Shown here in pieces: positions 43,105 through 51,385 of a stretch of 63,772 nt of DNA. How positions within the stretch are numbered: the first letter of the stretch is position 1; each line of letters opens with the position of its first letter. Origin of the DNA: Candidatus Eremiobacterota bacterium (GTDB lineage Bacteria > Vulcanimicrobiota > CADAWZ01 > Ess09-12). Both the position numbers and the translations under genes were made by a program. Location: the NCBI GenBank assembly GCA_031082125.1, contig JAVHLM010000035.1, positions 1-63,772 on the forward strand, in the 5' to 3' direction. The notes under the pieces are model-generated. The model ran no database searches. It was not told the DNA's origin and saw only the letters and a program-made list of their open reading frames with translations.

Positions 43105-44080
43105 GCTTGTCATCTCTGAGAAGACCGCTTCCGGCCTTCTCGCGGAATTCCCCCTCCAGGGAATGCTCCTTGTGGCCGACAGCCACAACGGTCCCCTTGC
43201 CGAAGCTTCCGGTTTTACAGTGAAAGTCATCAACAGCCACCATGAGATTCACTTTAATGACGTGGACAGCTCCCGGTTTACAGGCGTGATAGCCCTGGGG
43301 GGATGCAGCGCGCTTGATGTGGGGAGGTACATTGCCGGGGGGAGACCCTTTTTCGGCATTCCCACCATACTTTCCACAAGCTGCATCAGCGTGAATATAA
43401 GCATCCTCAGGTCTCGCCAGGAAGAGCGCATGGTGAAGACAGTGACGCCTGAAAAAACCATCATCCCCATGGGCACCATATTGAGCACACCCCGCGATGA
43501 GCTTGAAAGATACTCGGCGTCGGGGCTCGGCGATCTCCTTGCGAATATGAGTGCTTCCATCAATTACGGCTATTCTCATGGGGACCTCTCCTATGAAAGG
43601 CTGAGAGAGAACGCCGCCCTTGCCTTTGATGCCCTCGGGTGGATAAGGGACTCCTTCACCGCTTACGACCGCCCGGCCCTCGTGCGGCTCGCAACGTATC
43701 TTCATGATTCATCTCTTGAGGTGATCCGGCGCGGATCACCGGAGCTCTCTGCCGACTTCGAGCACAGGTTCTACGAGACGATAATAAGGCAGCAGCGCTA
43801 TTCAAGCACCATCCAGACCCATGGCTTCCTCGTAATGCCGGGGACTCTGATGAGCGTCTTTGTCTACGAAAAACACTCTGAGCCCCGGGGCCTCACGGAG
43901 CAGCTGAAAAAGGCCTGCTGCAAGGCAGGCATCCCGGCTTCGTACGGAGAATTTGGGAAATACGGCATCGCAAGGGAGCACATTCTGGAAGCCCTTGGGG
44001 AGCTGAGGGACGGCCCGTCGCTTGTGGCGCACTCCCTCAGGGAGGAAGGAACAGCCTTCGTTGACGAGCTCCTGTCCTGA
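43091..44080 (+). CDS. Iron-containing alcohol dehydrogenase / glycerol-1-phosphate dehydrogenase-like enzyme
   Basis: Start at GTG 43091 with AAAGG at 8 bases; the frame is open from 43052. The ~329-residue protein has the nucleotide-binding signature VIALGGCSALDVGRYIA, then GIPTILSTSCIS, the metal ligand Asp in SGLGDLLAN, and His residues in DFEHRF and QTHG. This is the pattern of GldA/AraM/EgsA-type enzymes, which act on glycerol, glycerol-1-phosphate or dihydroxyacetone phosphate. The short length and AraM/EgsA-like motifs favour a glycerol-1-phosphate or related sugar-phosphate substrate; this is inferred. It is part of the cluster with the radical SAM gene. Confidence 0.8.
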   Translation: MNLPELVISEKTASGLLAEFPLQGMLLVADSHNGPLAEASGFTVKVINSHHEIHFNDVDSSRFTGVIALGGCSALDVGRYIAGGRPFFGIPTILSTSCISVNISILRSRQEERMVKTVTPEKTIIPMGTILSTPRDELERYSASGLGDLLANMSASINYGYSHGDLSYERLRENAALAFDALGWIRDSFTAYDRPALVRLATYLHDSSLEVIRRGSPELSADFEHRFYETIIRQQRYSSTIQTHGFLVMPGTLMSVFVYEKHSEPRGLTEQLKKACCKAGIPASYGEFGKYGIAREHILEALGELRDGPSLVAHSLREEGTAFVDELLS

Positions 44081-44102
44081 CCTTATTTTTAAGGGAATCA
44101 GG
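44076..44102 (+). promoter_or_regulatory. Intergenic hairpin before the radical SAM gene
   Basis: CCTGA-CCTTA-TTTT-TAAGG-GAA-TCAGG can form two stacked 5-bp stems with a small bulge. It overlaps the stop of the dehydrogenase-like gene and includes the only AAGGG-like ribosome site. It could reduce translation or stabilise the transcript; it has no T-run. Confidence 0.45.
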
Positions 44103-44110
44103 CCTCTCTT

Positions 44111-45289
44111 ATGAAAATATTACGTGAAGAGCAGAATGGCGCCATTCTCTACGATGACAGCACCTTCGGCTACCTGTACACCGCCGATGTTGAAATGGCC
44201 CGGAAGGCCGCCGGAAGGGTCATAGACTGCGGGGGGCCTTCTCACGGGCGCAGCGATATTCTCCTTGCCCCCATAAGGATATATTTTGAGCTCACCACAA
44301 GGTGCAACCTGGCATGCCTCCATTGCTTTGCCTGTTCTTCACCGTCAGAGCCCGAGGGAATGGAGGGCGCCACGGTCTTACGCCTCCTGGAAGACCTGGC
44401 CCGTTCAGGCGTTATAAATGTCAGGTTTACCGGCGGCGAGCCTACAGCCCGCAGTGACTGGCACGAGATTATGGCTTATGCCCGCTCACTGGGCCTTGTG
44501 ACTTCGCTGAGCACCAACGGCGTCTTTGGTGATCCCGATGACACAGTAAGGAAAATTGCCGGGCTTTCCATCGGGCAGGTCACGGTGAGCCTCGATGGCT
44601 CCGAGCGTGAGCATGACGCGCTCAGGGGCGAAGGCACCTTCCGGCAGGTCATCCTCACCCTTCTGAAACTCAGGGAGCGGGGCCTTCAGAATGTGCGGAT
44701 AACGACGGTGCTGTCAAAAAGGAATCTCCATTCCCTGGCGGGTATCACAGAGATTGCGGCGCGGCATGCAAAGGTCCTCAATTTCGTATGCACGCGGCCC
44801 GTAGGAAGGGCATCCCATGACGGCGGCCTGCTTCTCTCCTTCGATGAGCATTACAATACGGCCAGGGAGGTGCTCCGCCTGAGAGAGCGTCACAGCCGCC
44901 TCCTTATCATTCATTCTGATCTCCCGCTCCCCACGGAGCTCGCTTCAACGGGAAGCCCGGCATATCAATCCACTTCCCTCTGCGTGGCTGCCGACGGCAC
45001 CATATGGCCCCACCATTACACCGTGCACCAGACAGGACGCCTTATGCTGGGACGCTTTCCCCAGGACAGGCCCGTTTCCCTGTGGGCTCACTCGGTAAAG
45101 CTCGACGGGTTCCGTGCCTGGACGGGTGCTCTCCTCGCGCGGTGCCGCCTCTGCAGCGAGATGAACAGGCGCTGCGCCGGGATACAGTTCGAGATGGAGC
45201 TTGCGAAGGTCCTGGGCCATATTGAAGAGAATCCTTATTGCAGAAACAGGGAAAAAGCCCCCCATCCCTGGGACTATATCCCCGCGTGA
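44111..45289 (+). CDS. Radical SAM/SPASM-like enzyme
   Basis: The 392-residue protein has the radical SAM motif TRCNLACLHCF (Cys65, Cys69, Cys72), VRFTGGEPT, and VSLDGSEREHDALRG. A C-terminal Cys-rich part (LCVAADGTIW, CRLCSEMNRRCAG, ENPYC) resembles a SPASM or twitch domain binding further iron-sulfur clusters. The first 50 residues have a small beta-rich region that may be a PqqD-like recognition part, but this is tentative. SPASM enzymes often mature peptides or small molecules. No small precursor peptide is visible nearby. The Shine-Dalgarno is weak because a hairpin lies there. Confidence 0.85.
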   Translation: MKILREEQNGAILYDDSTFGYLYTADVEMARKAAGRVIDCGGPSHGRSDILLAPIRIYFELTTRCNLACLHCFACSSPSEPEGMEGATVLRLLEDLARSGVINVRFTGGEPTARSDWHEIMAYARSLGLVTSLSTNGVFGDPDDTVRKIAGLSIGQVTVSLDGSEREHDALRGEGTFRQVILTLLKLRERGLQNVRITTVLSKRNLHSLAGITEIAARHAKVLNFVCTRPVGRASHDGGLLLSFDEHYNTAREVLRLRERHSRLLIIHSDLPLPTELASTGSPAYQSTSLCVAADGTIWPHHYTVHQTGRLMLGRFPQDRPVSLWAHSVKLDGFRAWTGALLARCRLCSEMNRRCAGIQFEMELAKVLGHIEENPYCRNREKAPHPWDYIPA

Positions 45290-45320
45290 GAACAGAGCAA
45301 AGTGCAGGAGATACTGCCCG

Positions 45321-47795
45321 ATGAAAAGCAAAAAAGAGAGTTCCCTTCTGGCGCTTGCTCTTATAGGGTTCATACTCAGCTTCACCTCCAATTTCTTCAT
45401 CATTCTGAGCTGCTCCCTTTTTCTGAAGACTGTGGGGCCTTCCTATATCCCCTGGTACTATATATTTTTCAACATGCTCTCGATGGCGCTGGGCTTTTTT
45501 CTTCTCTCCAGGGAGATATCAAGCGCCAGGGGCCTCAGGGCAGGCCTTCTGCTCATGGCAGTGATTTTTCTTCTCACTTCCCTTCTCTTTGAGCGTTATC
45601 CCTGGCATGCAATTTTTTCCATCTACATCTTTTCCACCCTGAATTTTATTTACTCTGTCATTTTTTACTGGAACTACATCAACACGCTTTTTTCCATAAG
45701 GGACCTCAAGCGCTACACGGGCTTCTTCACTGCCGCGCTTTTCACGGGAACCATCTCGTCAGGCCTTCTCATCAACCCCCTTCTCTCCGTGCTGCCCGAG
45801 AAGATCTGCTTTCTCCTTGCCGCCCTGGTCTGTGCCTTGCTCCCTGCCTTGCTCCCTGCAGCCATAAAGCTTCATCAGCAGACGGCACCGCCGCCACCCC
45901 ACCCCGGGGAGAAGCCGCCCCTCCTGCCATCTGGCCTCCTGGCCATAAGGATTTTAAAGCTGATGATCCTCTTCACCCTGCTTTTCGGGTTTATACGTTA
46001 CCTTGTGGATTACCAGTTCTACCGCATCATTGCCTCAAGCTTTTCTGATACGCGCTCTCTTTCAGGCTTCATCGGGCTTTTCACCTCGGTGGTGAACTCC
46101 ATTATCTTTCTCTGGCAGGCAGGCTTTCTGCACCGCGCCCTCAGGCATTTTTCCGTCTCTTCCCTCTATGCCTTCATTGCGGCGGTGTTCATGACCATGG
46201 CGGCCCTGTGCCTGGCCTGGCCTCAGCTTGCCGCCGTGACCGCTTTCCAGGCCTGCTCCATCATCATGTTCAAGGCTCTCAAGCAGCCGTCGCAGAACAT
46301 CCTTATAAAGTCAATTGCCGCTCCCATGCGGGCCAGGGCCAATTTTCTCCAGGGCGGCATTGCTGAGTCATCATCGGTAATGGTGAGCGGCGTGATGATA
46401 GCGGCCCTCAATGTTTTCCATGCGCCTCCCCAGATCTTTTTCCTGATTGCCCTCACAGGTGCCCTCCTCTCCCTGCTCCTTGTGCCGGGCCTCAACAGGG
46501 CATACCTTGAGTCCCTTCTCCGAAACCTCATCCCGGCGAGCGGCAGGCGGAGCGCGGAGAGTCCCGGAGAGCCCATGCTCGTCCTTGGGGGGGAGAGCCC
46601 TTCGAGCACCAGGGAAATCGCGGTTCTCATCAGGACCACTACTGATACGGAAAGGCTCCTGAATATCCTGTCTGCTCTCACCCATATAGGCAAGAAGGAT
46701 GAGATCTCCCAGGAGCTTGCGCAGGTCCTCGCAAGGAACCCCACAAGCCGCGTGGCTGCAGGCATTATTGATATTCTGGCCCGCTGGAGAGCCGATGAAC
46801 GCTCATGGGATGTCCTTCCCTTCCTGGGCCATGAAGATCCCGTGATAAGGGGGAAGACCGTGCTCTACCTCATCAAGATTTCAAGCCAGGAAGCCCATAT
46901 CGAGACGGCCGTGAGAATCCTCTATGAGATGAGTGTATCCGGTGAGGCCCCCGTGAGACGCGTGGCCCTGTCCATCCAGGGGGAGCTGGGGCTTGCCTGC
47001 TTTGCCCCGTCAATAGGGGCGAGGTTCTTTGACCCCGATATCAGGGTGCGCAGACAGGCCCTCGTGGCAGCCGTGAAGATCGGCGCCCCTCCCCTCCTCG
47101 TGCCCTTCCTCTACAGAATGAGGGAATACGAGGAAAACAGGCGCCTTGCCCTTCTCATCAACTCCATCATATGGAGAGTCACCGGCACCTTCAGGAACGA
47201 GGTGCTCGCGATGACGGCACCCCTGCTCCTCAAGGACAAGGAGCTCGTGCACCGGAGCATTACCGGGCTGGAGAGCACCATGGACCTTGAGCTTGCGGCG
47301 AAAGCCCTCAGGTCGCTCCCCACGGCACCTGCCACGGCATTGATTGAGCTGATAGCCTCGAGCACTCTCCAGGATCCCCTCAGGAAGGCTCTTGAGAGGA
47401 GCCTGGAAAAAAAGGAGTTCTCCTTTATCCCCCTTATTAGGTACGTGGTGGCACGGCCCCACCAGGCTGCCCTTGCCCTCTTTTTTGAAAAAGCCCGCAC
47501 CTCGGGAATAAGGGAAATCCTCTCCTCGGAGTTCTGTGATGAAGCCAGGCCTTATCTTGAAGGCCTGCACCACCGCTGCAGGCGCCAGAAGCTTCTCCAC
47601 CTCGGCATTATCATTACTGTGGGATATGCTCACACTGATGCTTTCATGGGTCATCTGCTCTCCGGAGACGCCCGCGAGGATCTGGCGGCAGAGATAGTAG
47701 AATCATCAGGCGGTGACAGGGAGCTGAGCACCATGGTGATGCGTCTCATAAAGAACACGGGGGAAGAAGGCTCGACAGAGGCTCCCGCCCTCTAA
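45321..47795 (+). CDS. Twelve-TM transporter fused to HEAT repeats (MFS / nucleotide-transporter-like)
   Basis: Start at ATG 45321 with GCAGGAGA at 8 bases; the frame is open from 45201. The ~824-residue protein has about 10-12 membrane segments (residues 10-430), then a cytosolic helical region (about 450-820) with HEAT-like repeats (DPVIRGKTVLYLI, DPDIRVRRQALVAAVKIGA). The fold resembles MFS or Tlc-type nucleotide transporters that carry HEAT repeats in some bacteria. The substrate is unknown. It follows the radical SAM gene by 31 bases and may export or import its product. Confidence 0.75.
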   Translation: MKSKKESSLLALALIGFILSFTSNFFIILSCSLFLKTVGPSYIPWYYIFFNMLSMALGFFLLSREISSARGLRAGLLLMAVIFLLTSLLFERYPWHAIFSIYIFSTLNFIYSVIFYWNYINTLFSIRDLKRYTGFFTAALFTGTISSGLLINPLLSVLPEKICFLLAALVCALLPALLPAAIKLHQQTAPPPPHPGEKPPLLPSGLLAIRILKLMILFTLLFGFIRYLVDYQFYRIIASSFSDTRSLSGFIGLFTSVVNSIIFLWQAGFLHRALRHFSVSSLYAFIAAVFMTMAALCLAWPQLAAVTAFQACSIIMFKALKQPSQNILIKSIAAPMRARANFLQGGIAESSSVMVSGVMIAALNVFHAPPQIFFLIALTGALLSLLLVPGLNRAYLESLLRNLIPASGRRSAESPGEPMLVLGGESPSSTREIAVLIRTTTDTERLLNILSALTHIGKKDEISQELAQVLARNPTSRVAAGIIDILARWRADERSWDVLPFLGHEDPVIRGKTVLYLIKISSQEAHIETAVRILYEMSVSGEAPVRRVALSIQGELGLACFAPSIGARFFDPDIRVRRQALVAAVKIGAPPLLVPFLYRMREYEENRRLALLINSIIWRVTGTFRNEVLAMTAPLLLKDKELVHRSITGLESTMDLELAAKALRSLPTAPATALIELIASSTLQDPLRKALERSLEKKEFSFIPLIRYVVARPHQAALALFFEKARTSGIREILSSEFCDEARPYLEGLHHRCRRQKLLHLGIIITVGYAHTDAFMGHLLSGDAREDLAAEIVESSGGDRELSTMVMRLIKNTGEEGSTEAPAL

Positions 47796-47944
47796 CCTGA
47801 GCGGGCTCAGCAAAGATTGCCAAATTGTTAAAATTTCGCCAATGGCCTTTTTCCTATTGCGGGAAACGGCACGGTACTATATGATAACGGTAGGTATAGA
47901 TATCCTTTTTCTGATATACTCCTGGAGCGCAAGGGGGACTGCAC

Positions 47945-50900
47945 ATGAAAATACATGGTAATGATCCATCAATTACGCCCCGCTATGATGCGGGCAGCCT
48001 CACAGGGCCCGCGGTGCCCTGCGAGGAAGATGCGGCACAGGCCGAAGCGCCCCGTGACGAGATAAAGCTCGAAGGAAAAAGGAGTCTTGACCCCGGCAAC
48101 GTGCCCCAGGCGCTCAGGGCACAGGCCAAAGGCACCACGGCGGCAGCAGGTGGCGGGTCTTCATCGCAGCTTGAATCGGCAGAAGGAAGCTACTGGGTGG
48201 AGGACCCCCTTAAAGATGTCGCAGAGAATCTCCCCCGCCTTTACCGGGTCCCTTCCACACAGTTCACGGGCGACCTCGCCAGGGTCAACGACGCCTTGGC
48301 CCAGGAAATCGTAGATGCCATAATGGCGAATTCCAGGAAGTGGCCTACCACCACTTTCGTGTATGATGCCCGCGAGGGCCCCCAGACAAAAAACATAAAG
48401 CTCGTAGGCTCTTTCAACCCTGCGACGGGCCAGTACGATCCCCAGTGGAACCAGGGGAAAGGAGTCGCCATGTATGACGACGGCACCCATGGCGATGCCA
48501 GGGCAGGCGACGGCCTCTATACAGCCCAGGTGCAGCTTGATCCATCCCAGCCCCGCGAGATTCAATGGGGCGCAAAGGGTGACGTGTTCAGCCGCGACGG
48601 GAAGCTTGTCTCGGCTGACCGGTGGCTTGTCATGACGGAAGAGCCGCCACGGTTCTCCCTCCAGGACAAAGAAACCACCCAGACCTATGCCCCCCTCTCC
48701 AACCATCTGATGGGCGTCCACAAGACCGGCGATGACGGTGTGACCTTCAGGACCTGGTCCCCCGAGGTGGGAAAAGGCGACCTCAATGATTACAAGCTCC
48801 ATGTGGAGATTTACAATGACGCCACGGGTCATATGGAGCGCAGCGCCCCCATGGTGAAGGATGAGGCCACGGGAAACTGGAGCCTCGAGCTTCCCACAGG
48901 CTGGGATGAGCTTGAGGGAAAATCCTACCAGTACGCCGTGCGGAATGACAAGGGCGAGCCCCTCCTCTCAGGCAAGGAGAAGAAAGCACCCGTCATATAC
49001 AGCGATCCCTATTCCCGCTACCTCCAGGGCCAGCAGCGCGGTCTTGAGCGGATTTTCGTCGATCCCATCCATGGCGTCGAGACAGGGTGGTATAATGATT
49101 CGGGGAGCGGCGGCCCCAATTACACCATCAACCCCCTCTGGGGGCGCTTCACCGTGAACGGCCATGGCGACGCTGACAAGGTGGTGCTGGTCCTCAAGGA
49201 TGAGCAAGGCCGCCAGCTCTCGAAACAGGAGCTTCTTGAACGCATTGGCTCACCTGATCTCGTTCCCTATGACAAGGCGACGCCTCAGCAGAAGCGCAAC
49301 GCCGATATCCTTAAGAGCTGGCAGCTCGACCTCTCGGGTAAGGTGACGGCGTACAGGTGGACTGACGGTGCAAAGGATGACGGCACTGTCGAGATGAAAA
49401 AGGCGGGCGATGGCAAGGGATCGGCATGGGTGGCCACGATCAATAATTTCCCGAAGCTCGAGGGCCTCCAGTACGAGTTCCAGGTATACAAGGACGGGAA
49501 GCTCGTCGGCGACAGGAATACCGACGGGGTCCTCCAGGATGGCGAGAGGCGCATGACGCCCTTCAACGACCCTGTGGGAAATGTCATCTCGGCGAGGCCC
49601 GGGGCAGAGCGGCGCTCGGTGATAAGGGAATCCAGCTTCCAGTTCAGGAATGACGGGGTGCCCCGCAAGGAGACCGACTACCGCAAGTTCGTGATATACG
49701 AGGCCCACGTGGGCTCCTTCATGAGCGCCAAGGACAACGCGAACCCCTGCAACTTCCAGGATCTCATCAACAACCTGGACTACATCGAGAAGACAGGGTC
49801 CAACACCATAGAGCTGATGCCCTTTGCCGAGTTCGGCGGAAGAAGGGACTGGGGCTACACGCCTGACTATTACTTTGCCGGTGCGGAGAGCTACGGCTTC
49901 GAGCTCCCCCGCGACAAGGCCGTGGAGCTCGGCGTGTTGAGAAAAGACCAGGACAGGGACAAGGAGAGCGTATGGGTGAGCGGCACCGATGCCATAAAGG
50001 TCTTCGTCGATGAAGCCCACCGCCGCGGCCTTAACGTGTTCTCCGACGTGGTCTACAACCATGCCTCGGGCAAGGCCGACGCCGACAACCCCCTCTGGCA
50101 GATTGACGGCGACAAGCAGTCATTCTTCAAGTGGTGGGGGCAGGCGGAAAGCAACACGCCCTGGGGGGCCAAGCCTAATTACAGCTCCCAGGCCGTCAAG
50201 GATTTCTTCGCCAACAACGCCGCCCAGCAGGTCAGCGAGTTCCATCTTGACGGTATCCGCTTTGACTTCACCCAGGTTCTCCATGACACGGGAAATACTG
50301 CTGAAAAGCGCGAGGGCATGAACACGCTGCGCCAGATAAACCGGTCGATACGGTTCATCAGTCCCGACGCTTACACTTATACCACTGCCGAGGACTTCAC
50401 TCACAACTGGCTTGTGGCTGCCGATCTCGACAAGAGCGAGTGGCAGGGCCAGGGTGACTGGGCGATGGAGAAGAAGGGGATGGGCTTCTCGTCGGTGTGG
50501 AACTCATCATTCCATCACGATCTCCTCGGGGCAATCGAAAACACCAAGCCCGAGAAGAACATGGACACCCTCATGGGCTCCGTGCTCGGCCATTACGGCG
50601 TCACCGGCTGGGACAAGGGCGTCGTATTCTCCCACAACCACGACGAGGTGGGAAACTCGGGCTCATGGCTGGTGAGGGTCGCTGCCCACAGCAGGGATGA
50701 CGCCAAGGTGATGGAGCCTTACCCGAGGGCCGTGGCCCGCTCGGCTGCCGCCATTACCCTCACCGCCGCCGGCGTTCCCATGGTCTTCCAGGGCGAGGAG
50801 TTCGTGGCGAACAACGACTTCAAGCATGGCGTCACCTCCACGTGGGGAGCCGATTACCGCTGGCTTGACTTTGACATCACCCCCGACAGGCTCGACAATT

Positions 50901-51385
50901 TCAAGCGGATAGCGGCCCTGCCCGCCGCCGAGAAGAAGAAGGAGAAAGCTCAGCTCTCCCCCGAGGACCGCGGGCATTTTGAGCAGTACGACACGATGAC
51001 GCCTCAGCAGAGGAGTGACGCCGAAGGCCTCTCGAACAAGGCAGGCCATTACACATGTTACAAGGATCTCATTTCGTTGCGCGGCTCCTCGCCGGCTTTC
51101 ACGGCCGACTCCGAGATCAAGAGAGTCTACACCCACAACCTGGACAGGGTGATGGCCTATGAGCGCAAGGGCGGCAATGACGATTATATCGTGGTGACCA
51201 ACTTCGCCGCCACGGATCGCCAGGGCTACAAGATAGATCTCCCGCCGGGGAACTGGAAGGAAGTCTTCAACACCAACGCCCGCGCGTACGGGGGCTCCGG
51301 CCTGGGAAACGGAGGTGCGGTTTACGACGCCGCCAAGGGGATGACGCTCCCCCAGGGGAGCACAGTGGTCTTCAAGAAGGTGTAG
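47945..51385 (+). CDS. GH13 alpha-amylase / glycogen-branching-type enzyme
   Basis: The 1146-residue protein has no signal peptide and a low-complexity N-terminus of about 80 residues. Carbohydrate-binding or Ig-like domains follow (including a CBM48-like one around residues 255-390). The GH13 barrel has DVVYNHASG, GIRFDFTQ (nucleophile Asp774), TTAEDF (acid Glu816) and SHNHDEVGN (Asp900). These four motifs are those of branching enzymes and related alpha-glucan enzymes. The lack of a signal peptide suggests action on internal glycogen. An AAGGGGG Shine-Dalgarno lies before the ATG. Its last 14 bases overlap the HNH gene on the other strand. Confidence 0.9.
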   Translation: MKIHGNDPSITPRYDAGSLTGPAVPCEEDAAQAEAPRDEIKLEGKRSLDPGNVPQALRAQAKGTTAAAGGGSSSQLESAEGSYWVEDPLKDVAENLPRLYRVPSTQFTGDLARVNDALAQEIVDAIMANSRKWPTTTFVYDAREGPQTKNIKLVGSFNPATGQYDPQWNQGKGVAMYDDGTHGDARAGDGLYTAQVQLDPSQPREIQWGAKGDVFSRDGKLVSADRWLVMTEEPPRFSLQDKETTQTYAPLSNHLMGVHKTGDDGVTFRTWSPEVGKGDLNDYKLHVEIYNDATGHMERSAPMVKDEATGNWSLELPTGWDELEGKSYQYAVRNDKGEPLLSGKEKKAPVIYSDPYSRYLQGQQRGLERIFVDPIHGVETGWYNDSGSGGPNYTINPLWGRFTVNGHGDADKVVLVLKDEQGRQLSKQELLERIGSPDLVPYDKATPQQKRNADILKSWQLDLSGKVTAYRWTDGAKDDGTVEMKKAGDGKGSAWVATINNFPKLEGLQYEFQVYKDGKLVGDRNTDGVLQDGERRMTPFNDPVGNVISARPGAERRSVIRESSFQFRNDGVPRKETDYRKFVIYEAHVGSFMSAKDNANPCNFQDLINNLDYIEKTGSNTIELMPFAEFGGRRDWGYTPDYYFAGAESYGFELPRDKAVELGVLRKDQDRDKESVWVSGTDAIKVFVDEAHRRGLNVFSDVVYNHASGKADADNPLWQIDGDKQSFFKWWGQAESNTPWGAKPNYSSQAVKDFFANNAAQQVSEFHLDGIRFDFTQVLHDTGNTAEKREGMNTLRQINRSIRFISPDAYTYTTAEDFTHNWLVAADLDKSEWQGQGDWAMEKKGMGFSSVWNSSFHHDLLGAIENTKPEKNMDTLMGSVLGHYGVTGWDKGVVFSHNHDEVGNSGSWLVRVAAHSRDDAKVMEPYPRAVARSAAAITLTAAGVPMVFQGEEFVANNDFKHGVTSTWGADYRWLDFDITPDRLDNFKRIAALPAAEKKKEKAQLSPEDRGHFEQYDTMTPQQRSDAEGLSNKAGHYTCYKDLISLRGSSPAFTADSEIKRVYTHNLDRVMAYERKGGNDDYIVVTNFAATDRQGYKIDLPPGNWKEVFNTNARAYGGSGLGNGGAVYDAAKGMTLPQGSTVVFKKV

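Noticed and set aside
47797-47811. CTGAG-CGGG-CTCAG hairpin after the MFS-HEAT gene
   Set aside because: The stem is short and no T-tract follows; it may be chance.
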